Shown in pieces: positions 1 to 15,373 of a stretch of DNA of 64,000 nucleotides (within the stretch, counting starts at the first letter, position 1; each line of letters starts with the position of its first letter). Under the pieces are notes generated by a model. The model worked only from the letters and a program-made list of their open reading frames with translations. It was not told where the DNA came from and ran no database searches. Origin of the DNA: Coriaria nepalensis (Eukaryota; Streptophyta; Magnoliopsida; Cucurbitales; Coriariaceae); the NCBI GenBank assembly GCA_027186245.1, contig CP114489.1, positions 1,929,501-1,993,500 on the forward strand, read 5' to 3'. The position numbers were made by a program, and so were the translations under genes.

Positions 1-370
1 TTGTTGCCCATGGGCTCAAAGCTGCATCAATAATTCAAGAAACAAAATCAATAACAAAGACAAAAATTTTCAATTTTTCTCATGAAGAGCCGATAGAAAT
101 CGTAAATGCAGAATGAAATTGAAATTGTTAGTAATTACCGTCTGGTCCAGAATTGGGGCAGTATAGCTGAAAACCATCGATATTAGAGCCGAGAATAGGA
201 AGGCGACCCTCACGAGCATAAGATTTGAGAGCGGTATCAATAACGGCGGCAACAAGCTCATCCTCATTGACGACAAACCGAATCGGGCCGGCGCTTCCCA
301 GCACAGTGATGCTGATCAAGAGCCTTTTTCCCTTACCGCTCTGGTTCTTCTTCTGCTTCGATAGCAACAT
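1..370 (-). CDS. At4g22758-like protein (DUF7054-type), 5' part
   Basis: Two coding exons are visible on the minus strand: 370-139 and 21-1, where the gene runs off the window edge. The start at 370 gives MLLSKQKKNQSGKGKRLLIS, which matches the remembered start of the Arabidopsis At4g22758 family. The exon-1 body has the family's LGSAGPIRFVV and YAREGRLPILGS blocks. The donor after base 139 and the acceptor before base 21 join in phase to give GPDALSPWAT, the expected family continuation. This fold is ubiquitin-like and of unknown function; the family is plant-specific. The C-terminal part lies outside the window. Identity rests on remembered family sequence, and the splice junctions are seen directly. 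Confidence 0.85.
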
Positions 371-900
371 TCTCACAAACTCAGATTGAAGTCTAAAACC
401 CAAAATCAAAATCGCAACACCTCTTTTTTTTTTTTCCCCTTTTCTTTTTTTTTTTTTCGGATCGGAAATTAAAAGAAAAATGCAACAACGCGTCCGAGAA
501 ATTAATCAAAGATCAAGTACTAGTAAGAGATTCAGGGGTCGACACCGATGCAGCGGTAGTACCAGCCTTCCTTGCAAGATCCGAAAGCGAAAGAAGAAGC
601 AGTAAAAGCAGGAAGAAGAGCGCTCGCCCTTGAAGTCAAAAGGGAGCGCATCAAATTACTACTACTAGTATTTTCTTCCACCATTCACAACGCTTTCTGG
701 ATTTCTCTGATCAATTTTTCTTCGAGAAAGACAAGGAACAATTGAAACGTTGAGAGACGAAGAACAACCGAATCGAGAGAGATTAATCACTTGAAAACCA
801 GATAGGCGGAGCGCGATTGAAGAAGCAAAGAGATAAAATTAGGGATCAGAAGAAAAGAGAGAGAGCGTGTACGTTAGATGAATTAGAGAAAGGGGGGGTA
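371..900 (-). promoter_or_regulatory. 5' leader of the At4g22758-like gene, with a 39-codon uORF
   Basis: Upstream of the start codon on the minus strand is a pyrimidine-rich leader. A complete upstream reading frame of 39 codons runs from 651 to 532. It begins MRSLLTSRAS, ends GWYYRCIGVDP, and stops about 160 bases before the main start. An intron may separate the two, with a possible acceptor near 390 (TTTTAG). Transcription start was not located. Whether the uORF is translated or conserved is unknown. Confidence 0.35.
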
Positions 901-2740
901 TTTAAAGGGTCGGTTACTGGGAAAGGTCGGGTTAGGGTTTCGCTGAGCTTTTTTGATTCGTGAAAAATATGTTTGAAAAAAACAAAAAATATATATTATT
1001 TTCCGTGTTTTGATCGGTCCCGTATTCTGCCGCCAACCTCTTCCACTGTTTAAACAGAAGACCTCAAAATGGTGCCAGAATCCAAAGAGGTATCTAGGAA
1101 TTTTATATTATATACTTTTTTATGTGCTTCATTATTATGTATATTTAATTAATTAATTAATTAATTAATTGTTTTTGATACATTTAATAATTGGCAAGGA
1201 TGAAGCATGCATGAATGAGGAACATGCTGATTCAATTGATTACATTATTAACTTTGTTTTTGGTCGCCATCTTAATATGACTTTAGACTGCACCTTCTTT
1301 CTTTCCGTTTGGAAGAGTGGTGTTACTAAGGGCATCAATTATTATTATTATTTATTTATTTATTTATTTATTAATTATTATTATTTATTATTATATACAG
1401 AGGAAGCATCTGATTCTATCTCATAATTCAAAGATCGGATCCACTTAAAAGTGACAATTTGAATGGTGCACACTTCACTTATATATACAACCATGGGATT
1501 ATTAATCGAACCATCCCATCAATTTATTTGATATGAATTTTAATTTTGAATAAATGCATATATATTTTCTCAATATTATTAACAAATTATGACTGATTAT
1601 ATAATATAGTTATATATGATATGATACAAAAATATTATATAAATAAAAATATATATTTTTGAAAGATAAAATATATGATTAATTTAATTAAAATAACTTA
1701 AAATTGCGTCTCTTAAAATAACAAATTGGTTGGCGGATAGATAAGCTGACCCGCTTCACCCGCAGGGAAGATTGCGTCTCTCATACCCGCTCACATCTGG
1801 CTCACCCCCACCGCATCTATAGTGGGGGTCAAGGCTTATGGATTTTTGCCATGGATGGGGCTTGAGGACATAGATATACCACCGCCCAAGAGCCAGCAGC
1901 AAGGGGACTCAAACTCGGGCATAGCCCGAACGATTCATCCCCCCCTTGGGGGCTTTTAGGGAAAGATATATAAGGAACACCATAAGAACTTTTAATTAAG
2001 TAGGACCATTCCATCATATACCCAATAGAAGATGAGTAAGTAATCGATTACCCATTAATACACCATGATGTGTACATAAGATTTCTTCTTTAGCATTTAT
2101 CAAACACTAATAACTTCATATCCTTAATTCAATTACTTTTCATGTAGTTCAATCCAATGTTGGAAATGACAAGAACATTAACTAAAGATATGCATGCAGA
2201 ACAAATTAAGTATAAGGTTTGTGTTTATGATTACTTATTGTCACATACACCTTATTATAACATAAAATTCTTAATATATATATATGTTTATAACAAAATT
2301 ATATGTTATATTGTATTAGATCTCACGATATGTAAAAATTTTTGTACCGAGAAAATACGTGTAATATCATATTATATATCAGTTATATAAATATAGATAT
2401 AGTTTAGGAATAGTTATTCACATATTCTTGTTAGATCTAAGTAAGGAGCTCATGTTTTGTTATAATGTTAACTATCAATAATTAATATTAGTCCCCTAAA
2501 CTTAAAGACTTATTGCCATTGGGTTAACAAACGAGAGATTTAGTTAAGAGTGTTAGTTTTGCCCACACTCGCCCCCGATTATTGACCATCACTCCGACAA
2601 GGATGAACTACATATCGTCAAAGATTTTACGACACGTCGAAACAAGTAAGCCTGCTTAGTGTTATAATCTTCTACACTTGGCCCAAGTTGAAGTTTGAGA
2701 GCACGAGGAGCCCGTAAACAAAGAAAGAGCAAATAAAAGG
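901..2740. other. AT-rich intergenic DNA, no gene seen
   Basis: The stretch holds simple repeats: a run of TTAA/ATTA units near 1146-1170 and ATT/ATTT runs near 1337-1395. A more GC-balanced patch at about 1730-1990 has short inverted segments (for example cccgggca/tgcccgag-like pairs) and looks like old repeat debris. I see no coding exon with family similarity. Confidence 0.5.
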
Positions 2741-3348
2741 TGACAACTTTTGAAGAGAGAGAGAGAGAGGAATGGAATATGCGGGAAATCAAAGAGGAAG
2801 ACGCTTGAATTCACGCGCATCTCCCTCCATCTTATTCCATCTCTTCTCCTGCCTGCAAACCAATTAAAAAAAGAGCTCAAGATCCACCGCCTGCTTCATT
2901 CGGTCATCTTCCATCTCGATTTCTCATTACATTATTTGTTTATCGTATCAACCCAATCTCCTCTCATCCAACTTCCAGCTCAACTTTTCCAGGTTCTCCT
3001 CCATATTCTTATGAACTGCATTCTAATTTCCTGCTCAGATTTTAATATTCGTTTTTCCAGTTTCTCTTCCCTTTTTTTTTTTTTTTTTTTATGTTATTGT
3101 TATTATTGTAGTAACTTGTTTGATAGATTTTCCTTGATGAAGGATTGTTTATCTTTAAGATAAGATTTTGAAGAAACCCACATCACGTGCTTCTTACCCT
3201 TTTGTTTTGTGTAAACAAAGTTATAATTAATGCTCAGTAAGTAGAGTTTTCTTGAGTTACTAGCATTGATAATTGATTAATGTTCGTGTTTTCAGGTGGC
3301 AATATAGGAGTTTTGCACCGGCTAATTGGCGATGAATCTCCCGACTAC

Positions 3349-4499
3349 ATGGAAATACAGCAGAAGCCTAGACGGTGTCCATGGGGTTCAAGTAGCCGAA
3401 TTCGAAACTTCTACTATCAATGGAGAAAATCAGGGATTAATAATGCAGTGAGTTACACTTCTTAATAGTACATTATTTCGATTTACTAGTTACACGGTTG
3501 TATATGAATGTGAAGATTTATATCCTCAGCCAAAACTAGCCCTGATAAATTATTGGCTTTTCCAGGTGGTTATGGGAGCAAAGACCAGCCTGTTTAAGGC
3601 CCATTCACGCCGGCTGCTGTCAAGGTACAAATTAGCTTGAATATTAATAATACTATCTTCACTGATGCCTCGTGGCCAATCGATCGTCAACTCATGTCGT
3701 TAATTTTTTAAATCTTAATAATTAGATGATCGGCATGTAGCAGAAAGTACTTTAATTTCTCAATCAACATTGATTAAGATATAACAAGCATTTTATATGA
3801 ATAAAGGGGGTATTATACATGTCTGATCAGTTATTTTCTTAATCATGTGGTTATAATAATTATATGACAGGAAGAATCTGCACACTAAGATATACGCTAA
3901 TTCCTTGATCGGAGTTGGAATTGTGTCCAGCTTATACCATTCGTCGAGAGGACCTCTCAGACGGTACTTGAGATGGGCCGACTACACGATGATAGCTGCA
4001 ACTTCAGCTGTAAGTAACTAATGTAGATATTTCCTTAATATCAGATTAGTTGAACACATAATTAACCTAACCTCAATTTCTTTTTTTCTAATATTCTTAT
4101 AGTTTCTGAGAAGAGCACTCGGAAATGACAACCAGAAGTTGCTAGTGGCAGCATCAGCCCTCTTACTACCAGTCCGACCTTTTACGGTTTTGGCCCTTCA
4201 CACCGGAATGATGGAGGTAATTCAAGCATTTGATTGGACTCAGATAGGATAGGATCTTGCGCGCCTAAAGAGGCAAATTTGTTATAGGTATGTCTGTATG
4301 GGTGCAGGTTCTATTTGCAAAGAGAGCAATAGAAGATCCAGAGCTTAGGATGGCTCACGATGTGCATAAGATGTTGACTCTATTGCGCGGAATGCTGTTC
4401 GTGGCCGATGATTGTTTTCCGAGGACTCCATACATTCATGCTGCATGGCATCTTGCAGCGGCTGTCGGAGTTGGCACTTGCAATAAGCTTCTTGAGTAG
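3349..4499 (+). CDS. CREST-superfamily-like multipass membrane protein, N-terminus possibly broken
   Basis: Exons 3349-3447, 3566-3624, 3871-4009, 4103-4216 and 4308-4499 join in one open frame of about 201 codons, ending in CNKLLE. The C-terminal three exons carry hydrophobic segments and the pattern of CREST-type membrane hydrolases (alkaline ceramidase/PAQR/TMEM8-like): SLYHSS, the Asp of WADYTMI, and the HxxxH of HAAWH near the C-terminus. A 5' UTR exon probably lies near 2860-2995. Oddity: an ATG at 3332 in another frame gives MNLPTTWKYSRSLDG and then WLWEQRPACLRPIH, which looks like the true family N-terminus. That frame does not join to exon 3871-4009. An exon between 3624 and 3871 may have been lost. 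Biochemical activity is unknown. Confidence 0.6.
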
Positions 4500-4973
4500 T
4501 ATACTAGTTTTTATTTGGTTGTATATAATTTCAGGTATCAGTATATAGTTGAGATTAGCATGCAGCTCATCCATATATTATTGTTAAGACGGCTGCAGAC
4601 ATTATTACTTGGCCATAACCAAGCTAGTGGAACAGCACTAGAGAGATCGAAACATAATTTGTTGCAGTAGATTAATTTGCTTGGTACTGTTGCGGATTGT
4701 GATAGTGTCAAAAAATCAGTCGCGACTAGAGTTAGTTTGGAGAAGTAACCAATTATGAACAAGAGAGAAATGTTATTATTTTTTGCATCTCATGTATTCA
4801 TTTAAGATGAAGAATCTGTTGCTTACTCTCAACCTTAACAGAATGAAACTTAATTGAACTACATTAAGAAATCCAAATTTTATGATACAAATTGAAACTT
4901 AATGAAAACTAATCGCTCGAGGGTCCAAGTTTAGTACAACATTGTGTAAAAGCATGAACTATCAAAGGACAGA
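4500..4973. other. Convergent 3' region
   Basis: This holds the 3' UTRs of the membrane-protein gene (plus strand) and the phytanoyl-CoA dioxygenase gene (minus strand), which converge here. No further gene is visible. Confidence 0.6.
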
Positions 4974-7264
<2,291 letters not shown>

Positions 7265-8257
7265 GGCCGCTTTGCACACGACACCTTTTCAGAAACAGCA
7301 GCTGAAGCTGAAGCTAACGTTCAACGCACTCGATCCTCCTCTCTGCGTGAAATCATTCTACAAACCGCTGCGACTTTTTCTGTCACAAAAAAATATAAAA
7401 TATAAAAATAAAATCAAACGGCTGTGACTATTCTTTCTTTTTTTCATTTTTTTTTTGCTAATAAATAATATTTTTATCTTCAATTCATTTTTTTTTTTGA
7501 AGTGATGGCAATGGATTATCATTTATCTTCTAAGCACTTTACCTTATCCGAACAGTACAAATTGGAATGAAAAGAACGCAAATACCAAACATCAACATAC
7601 ATTTCTTGAAACTTTGTCCTGAATTTCTAGAAGAAGACAGAACAGAGTGGCAGTACATTGTTCCAAATGATAATTACATTCTTGTAACTTATAACCAAGT
7701 AGAAAGAAACATCCTATGCATCCTCAAAGGGAAGGAAAGTTACAACAAAAACAAAAAAGAAAAAAATCAAACTTGTGTTAGAAGTAATCAGACCTGATTT
7801 CTGACCAAAATGTACAAAGGGAGTGAGTGTGTGTGAACCCCTTTTTTTTTTCCTACTACAACCCTTACCTGCAAATCTGACTCTATATCTAACTCTTTCT
7901 TCTCATTTAAAAACAATTACAAAACCAGGGAACACCATGGAATGATTGGAATCTGTTGTGTTAGATACAGCGCAGCTTCGGAATTTGCTCAGGCAAAACA
8001 CGAATTTGGAAATGGCCAATGCTGTAAACAAATCTGACCTTGAACAAATCTGTTGCTTCTCGAGATTTAAAACCCCCCACCCCTGGCCCCGAGTATGTCG
8101 GAATGGGGCATAAAAAATGAAAAAATGAAAGAATCACAATGCAGAGAAAAATTTATGGCCGAGAAGGGAGGTAGGGCCCCCTACCAAGATCATCCTTGAT
8201 CATAAGATCATCCTTGATCATAAGATCAAATCTCATAAGATCCAAGTCCCAAAACTT
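7265..8257. other. Intergenic region and 3' UTR of the O-fucosyltransferase gene
   Basis: The right part is the 3' UTR and terminator region of the minus-strand O-fucosyltransferase gene; the left part is promoter and leader of the phytanoyl-CoA dioxygenase gene. It contains a pair of 18-bp direct repeats at 8187-8222 (unit agatcatccttgatcata) followed by a partial third copy. No separate gene is seen. Confidence 0.5.
8187..8240. repeat. 18-bp tandem repeat with internal palindromes
   Basis: The unit agatcatccttgatcata occurs at 8187-8204 and 8205-8222, and a partial copy follows. Each unit contains tgatca, so the array can fold back on itself. It lies just past the O-fucosyltransferase stop codon (8258), inside the likely 3' UTR. 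Confidence 0.8.
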
Positions 8258-11200
8258 TTACATATTTGATAGTGACCGTAAATCGTTTGTTTGTTGAAAT
8301 GGAGAATGGCACATGCAATCTGGACAGGGGAAGCTATATATGGAGTCATTTGACCTTTTCAGTTCAAAACCCTTTGAGTCGCTGTGTGAACGAAGATTCA
8401 ACATCTGCCGCTTGAAACTTCTCCATCTGAAAATAAATAAATAAAACAGGAAAAAAGAAACAAAACAATTATATTACGTGATCATAACAACATTAATTAG
8501 AGCAATGGGAGAGAATATATGTACCCAATATTGAGATTATCGAAAAGCAATGCTAACTTTCTTTTGTCGGGCCTGATTGTCTTCGAGTGGCCACCATATA
8601 AGTATCTTCTATGGCCCAATAGAAAATGCGGGAAGTTTCCTCCCTGAGTTGTCACAAACACCTCACTGTGGAGACAGACCGTGTAGTCTATGGCAGCCAT
8701 TCTAGAAGAATAATTCTACAAAGAATCCGAGGAGGAGTCAGAATTATTACCCTGAAACAAAACACCAGAAAATGAAGATACGGAAAAGGTTAGAATCAGT
8801 CTAGAACCGTGAATGGAGAGAGTTCCATATCTGAAGCTAGCATCTCTTTTGTTTGCAAATTCGGAAAAATCTCCAATAGTGGGGCCATTGTCCTATTGGC
8901 ATCGTATATCTTTCCAGATGCCAAATAAATAAATGTGCTTTTGCCAAAGCCCATTCCCCTAAGCATCAACCCCACCTGATTAAATAAAAGGAGAAATTGA
9001 CAGTTAAATATAATGCACACATTGAAACCTCAATTAATATATATATATTTTTCCCTTTTCCTATAACCATCATCTACCTCATTCAAATTTGTAGATCATG
9101 ATGTAATAAAATTTTTATTAAAAAATCACTTTAAATTTCACGGCAGAACACTCTTGTGAAAAAAATAATAAAACCTTATATGAGTAGATGCACTAAGACA
9201 TAAACTAAAGCAATTGAAATGACCTCTAAAGGAGTCATAGGACATTTCCCATTGATTCTAATTGCACCAGGACGTATAATTCGACCGGGTTTTGTAAATT
9301 TTCCTCTCCACCCTTTTTCCCTCGCTGCATCCATGTCTTCCAACTCTTTTGCTCCCCCATCAAAAACACAGCAAGAAAAGGCAACCATATCCTGTCATAC
9401 AAGATTTATGTAATTTAAGATACCTAATTTGAACTGATTTGTGGCAATCATAACAAAATGCACTACTTCATTTAATAGATCAATACCTCCTCAAAGCGAA
9501 GATGGACAGAGATGTATTTTCCACCATTATTTGCACTGTGTTCTTTCATTCGAGCAACCAATGTGTCTCCCAAAGTGTATATGGGACTGGAGAATCTTAA
9601 TGCTTCATAATTGGCCAAGCATCTAAGCCTTTGTACAGCAGGTGAAGCATCAAAAGACAATCGATTTGCAAAAGGAGAAATCCTTATAACCCTATTCTCA
9701 AAAAAAAAAAAAAAGATTACTGTTAGGCTCCATTGATGGATGACAGTTAGATGCCAATTTGAGACAAAAATATGGTTTTGGCCCACATCTGGCTTGGATG
9801 AGGAAAAGTATCTACTTGCTATCCACTTTGCTAGAGAGAGACCTTTTATGTTTAAGTTCTATGGTAATACCATCTAACTGAAGTGAAGAGAGAGAGTTAT
9901 AAAATTATCTGTGATGGGAAACTTACAGCCATCTGTGCAGTATGCAGGATTATACATGATTGTGAAAAGAAACTAAATAAATAATATTAAGGCAGAGACA
10001 CTCACTGTTCTTCAAGTAGCCTTGGGAGGACTGCTTCCTTATAGTACTCAATGGGTGACCATGCTTTTATTCTGAAGTTGTAGACATTGCTCAGATTGTG
10101 ATCAAATCGCTCCATTATGTATTGAGGAATCTCATCAACAATATGAACATCATTCTCCAGAGTACGAATGAAATAATCTTCATCATAAATGTCACTGAAT
10201 TTGCTGAGCAAGAAAACCACGTATCAAAATCTGTGGCCTATGGAAAGAGCGGGCTGACATATTTGCATTATCTATATCACTTATGGAAAAAGCCTATCTA
10301 ATAGTTGCGAAGTTAAAAATGATGACACTATCTAAAAATGAGAAATATTCATAAGAATTGACTGCAAGGGGAGAGGCAAAAATAAAATAAATAAATAAAT
10401 AAAATAAAAGGTACAAAAAGGGAGGGGGAAAACAAAATATTTCAAGCTCTCTTTGGCTTAGATAGCAATCCATCTTAGCTCCCTCCCTCCTTCTATTTCC
10501 AAAGTTTAGTATCAATTTATAACAGAAATAAAATCCAATTTTCTGAGTACATAAACATATAAAGAGTCTTGGTAATATGAATATCTGGAGCACATAGACT
10601 CTCTCTCTCAAAGATGAATTCTTTTCCTGCAACGACAAGCATAGATAAAAGTAATAGATATTTAAACTCTGACCAACCTCGGATCTCTCCAAATACTATG
10701 AAAATGAAAATTAGGGATCACGAGTGTCGCATTAAGATACCCAGCCACAGCAACTGCATTGCATATCTGCAATAGATAAACAGTATCTTGTATAAAATTA
10801 GTGGAAAAGATTTTAGTGAGCAATCTTTCCACTGAAAATAAATCAGGAGAGACAAGGGTGGGGTGGACCAACCGACGTTCTCTGCTGATTTAGGCCACCA
10901 TTTGCCTCAACATATATAAACCCATTTGACTCAGGTAAACCTACAAAAAGTAAACATCCCTCAAAAACATAGTATAGAAACCACTTTATATCAACAACAA
11001 TCTCTCTCACAACATGGGAATCTGGTTGTGAGGGCAGCAGCAGAAAAGGGACACAGCAACAGGGGAAAAAGAGGTGATAGAAATAGTGATAGCAAGTTAT
11101 AGGCTAACAGCAATAAGTTATATAACTGTTCTATAAGGAATGCTTCGGGTTACATTATATACGTAGCAATTTTGTTCATTTCTCACATAATAACACCACT

Positions 11201-13256
11201 ACATTTCTTCATTGGATATATTGGGGCTTTAAAACCACTACATTTCTCACATAATAACACTATAACATCCTTTAAAGACCAAAAATGCTGTGGTTATCCG
11301 CCTTGCTATACCAACACTACTGGGTAAACATATATTAATTGTGATCCGAAGATAAGTAAATATTTTTAGTAAGATATTTATAGTTATAACTTTTAAAACA
11401 ATGTATCTCAATAAATAGAGGAATTCCCTAGTAGGGAACTGTGACAAGAAGATGTAAACAGATTCAATAACCATGAATTTCAAAAGTAACATTATTGATG
11501 CATCCCATACCTCCTGAAGACTTGTTAATACATGGTCTCCACTCCCCATCTTTATAGGACCGTCTCCATATAGTTGATATCTGTAAGGATTTTTGTTGAT
11601 TCATGTCAATGAAGCGCAGTCGAATGAGGTAAAAGGAGTAAACAAAATCAAATTACAATTCAAATTTATTACTATGATAAAGAGGGCAAGCTCCAAGTTA
11701 GGAAGAGACTCACTCATAATCAGAACAGTGAGATTAATTTTCACCAAACAATTTCAAACGTAGGAAAGCCTCAAGCACATAATCCTCTAATTACGAAACA
11801 TGAAAATGGCCCAAAAATGGATGTAGACTCTTCTATCAGAAGTAAATGCTGTTACAAGTAGCGAGCTAAAGCCCTAGAACTCTGTCTAGCCAAACTAGTC
11901 TAAATTAGACGTATGTAGTTTTCCGATCTAAGGATTTTGCACAAAAAAAAGAATAGGCTCCTACTACTAACCAATCCATGTCCCCCTTCTTTCTTTAGTT
12001 CCAAATCATGTCCATCACTCCATCGTCCATCCAAGCAGTGATTTATCTCATCTCAACAAGTTAAAACTGCTTAATGCAGTGGGTATAACAAATATAGAGG
12101 AGATAAAGACTTCAAGTTTAACCACATAGCACTCTCTCATTGGTTGTTGCACCACAGAAATCACGATACCATTGTAGTACAAAAAATAGTTTATTGTCAA
12201 AAAGATTGTCGAAAAGCTGCCAATAAAGATAGATCTGCTCCAAAACCCAGAGAAATGTCAGCATCACCTTTGACCTATCTTAACATATCCGATACTGATA
12301 CTGCATGTCCCACTTAAACCTTATCTAAGTCTCTGTCATAGTACCTCCACCAACCAGTATAATCACCATTTCTTTTGTGATATGTCGAACCACCTTAAGC
12401 CACATAGACTACTCATTGCAGTAACCAAGTTATTCTGCATACAGCACTAATGAGAGGATCTAATAAATAAATAACAACCACCAAGATTTTCCCACTATTC
12501 TATTTACAAAAAGTGAAAGAAAGCAAGAACCATTTGAACTACAGCATGCTATAACACATAAACAGTATATTTTACAGGTTTTCAGCTCCCACATATCATA
12601 ATTCAAAAAACTATGGTTGGAGAGCAAAATTATTTCCAGAGATCCCGAGAGGTTGTCTAAATGCAATATCGAAGAAAGCCAGCTGAATGATAAGCTAATC
12701 ACAAAAATCTCAACAAGTAAATCTATGATCACCAATTCTATAAGAGAAGAAGATCACGAAGAATCTGAAATCCTTCAACGCCCTACATTCTGAATTCTGA
12801 AGAATCATAAAAAATGAGCATAAAGAAATGAGACCCAGCAATTCACCAGAAAACGCAAAGAATGAATAAGATACTAACCGCATCTGCAGAGGAGTTATCT
12901 GCATCCATCTCGGGCAAGAGTTTGGCATACACCTGAGGGCTACGATAAACTGAGCCAGGAGCAGGGCGGTGCCTAATTACAGGAACCACATCGAAGGAAA
13001 CGGAGCCCATGTAGAGCAGCATTCCAGAGATGTAGATGAGAGGAGCGAAGAGAAAGATTCCTTGGCGGCGGAGAAGGACGGAGAGGATGACCCAGGCTAG
13101 CCTCTGGGGGAGATTCCGACCCGGTTGCTGACCCGTAGGAAAGCGGGCAGCTGCTCCCTTGGAGCGGCCATGGCGCAACCGAGGTGAGCGGCGAGGTGAG
13201 GCAGGTGGAGATGGGGTGGTGTGGCCACTACTGGGTAGCCGATTATATGCGTGCAT
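8258..13256 (-). CDS. O-fucosyltransferase family protein (plant GT106/DUF246 type)
   Basis: Ten exons (13256-12879, 11580-11511, 10940-10873, 10766-10678, 10203-10006, 9691-9487, 9391-9224, 8975-8808, 8715-8525, 8426-8258) join in phase to 567 residues. The N-terminus is basic and Pro/Ser-rich (about 1-60). One transmembrane segment follows at about 66-88 ([14 protein letters not shown]), giving a type II Golgi topology. Diagnostic blocks are [23 protein letters not shown], the nucleotide-sugar motif [12 protein letters not shown] at about 328-339, and near the C-terminus [13 protein letters not shown] and FPCPDCMC. Plant members include pectin RG-I rhamnosyltransferases and other cell-wall transferases, so the donor sugar cannot be told from the sequence. 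Intron 1 is long (about 1.3 kb). All junctions are GT-AG. Confidence 0.93.
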
Positions 13257-15373
13257 TTGGCTGACAAAAACCCAGATTTCTGTATTATCACATCATATGG
13301 ATGAGATTTACTCAGATTTGCTCGTGAATTTTTCTATATGTGATGTTACGAAATCTCTCTATGCCTTTCTTCTTCTTCTGGGTTTTTCCAAGGAAAATAA
13401 AGAGAGAGAAGATAGAAAGGGAGAGAAATGGAGGTCTGTCGGGCTCTTGTCGTTGACTCGAAGAGAATGAGAGAAAGAAAGAGAAGAGCTCTCTCCGTAG
13501 GCAGTTGGTTGTGTGAAGTGTGAAGTGTGCAGAAAAAGGTTGGAGATGGGGAAGAAGAAGGCAGGGGAGATTAGGAAGTGATTTGGATCGGCTAATCGCT
13601 TGTTGGATAAATCTTCCCACCTACATATTCTTCATTCCTTTCCACTTTAAACAACATTATTTGGACAAGTAATCACCTGCTAATTACTACGATTAATGAG
13701 ATTGGTAGGCATTTAATCTCATCCAAGGATTAAAAGACAGTCATTTAGAAATTCTAGGGATCAAATTGAGATAAAAAGGAAATCAAGGCCAAATAGAGAA
13801 TTGGTGTAAAATATATGAATCAAATAATAGTGATATTCCAGTACATATAATGATTGCTTCTCCTTCAAGATTTTTCCAACCAGAACCATGAATGTTCTTC
13901 TCCTTCCCTATTAACAATATATGAAGAATCGGAAACGTTTGCATAATTAGATTGAAGAATATTAAATCATGATGGAATAAAGTCATTAAAAAAAGACACA
14001 AACAGAGTACGGATAAAGAGATGGCGATAGATGATAGAAGTTGATGGTGTCGATTTTCGGACAAGCAGAAGCAATATGTTATTTTCATCTTCCGTTCCGC
14101 CACGGCTCTTCTAATACTGCCAGAAAATAGAGAAACAGCGATCGACGTTATCACCGGAGCCCTCATCCAACGGCAAAGTAAAGTTCTACAGTTTGTTAAA
14201 GGTGATAGGGAGAATATTGGTTATACGTCTACTCGTAAATTTAAAATGAGGCTATCATACATTTTTTTTTTAATTTTTTTTAATTTTTTAAAATTTTTTT
14301 TAATTTTAATTTTTAAAAATTTTTTAATTAGGAAAATTAATTTTGTGTAATTATTTTTTTAAAATTTAACTAATTTATATTTTTTATGAACATGAATTAT
14401 TTATACTTGTTATGTTTATGTCCCACGTTACCATCCCACATGACAACTCATCACTGGATAGTAGTACTCTGTGCTCTTCTAGATCCCCGATAATAATATA
14501 TGATTTAAAATTAGTGTAATCGAGATTAGGAAAAACAGTAAATTTTAACATGCTCATCACTGACTTATATATCAACTTATTGTATCACTATTAAATATAA
14601 TATTTATATATATATATATAATATAATATAATATAATAATAATAATAATAATAATATAAGAAATACCATTTATAATATTTATAAATTATAATATGATTAA
14701 TATATGGCTTAGTTTTTATTATATATATATATATTTGTTTTAGAATAATTTTATAATCCCCATATTCGCTGATACTCAGAAAGTCAACTCTCTTCCCCGC
14801 TCCACTACTTTTTGTTTCTTTTGTCCTTATCCTCCTCTCGTGTCCCCTCATTGACTATCTCCACCCCGCTCAAAGTATCCATCCGCTATCCTGCGCCGCT
14901 CTTTTACTTCACTTTGTTCTTATATCCCCTACGCACGTCCTTGACTTCCTTTCCGTGTGGTCTCAATTTATTATATTTTTTTGTCATTATTTCTATTATA
15001 ATTTGATTGTTGGTTCTTAGGAAATTGGGTCTGATATCTCAAAATGTGAGATTTCAAAAATGTTTAAACAGTCTACAGGAGCTGAGAGCCATCCATTTGT
15101 TTTATAGTAGAGTTGTGATTAGTCCTAACACAAAAGGGCGGAAGGTGCGCAGGATAAGTGTCAGAAGATACGCCACCCAAACCCCCCACCAGGAATCGAA
15201 TCACCGATTCTTGCCATGGTCAGCGTCACTCATTCCTACCTTTTTTTTCTCCTTCTGATACTCTCTGCTCTCACTACCTCCCTCCCTCCCTCTCTCTCTC
15301 TCTCTCTCTTCCCCGTATAATAATTCTCTTCTGTGATTTTCCTAGCACTAAGGCTATCTAAGAGGCGGCAAAA
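13257..15373. other. Divergent promoter region between the O-fucosyltransferase and Nudix genes
   Basis: The left end (13257-13600) is a GA-rich leader of the minus-strand O-fucosyltransferase gene. AT-rich DNA follows, with a homopolymeric T/A tract at 14260-14360 and TA/AAT microsatellites at about 14604-14660. The right end has a (CT)n leader at about 15284-15310 before the Nudix start. A minus-strand open frame near 14166 has no recognised similarity and is not called. Confidence 0.5.

Noticed and set aside
2750..3163. Plus-strand 137-codon open frame, Phe/Leu-rich
   Set aside because: Composition matches a pyrimidine-rich 5' leader and poly-T intron of the membrane-protein gene. No domain.
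13783..14166. Minus-strand 127-codon open frame beginning MRAPVITSIAVSLFSGS
   Set aside because: No family was recognised; the second half is hydrophobic AT-rich noise, no supporting exon follows, and it lies in a divergent promoter region.
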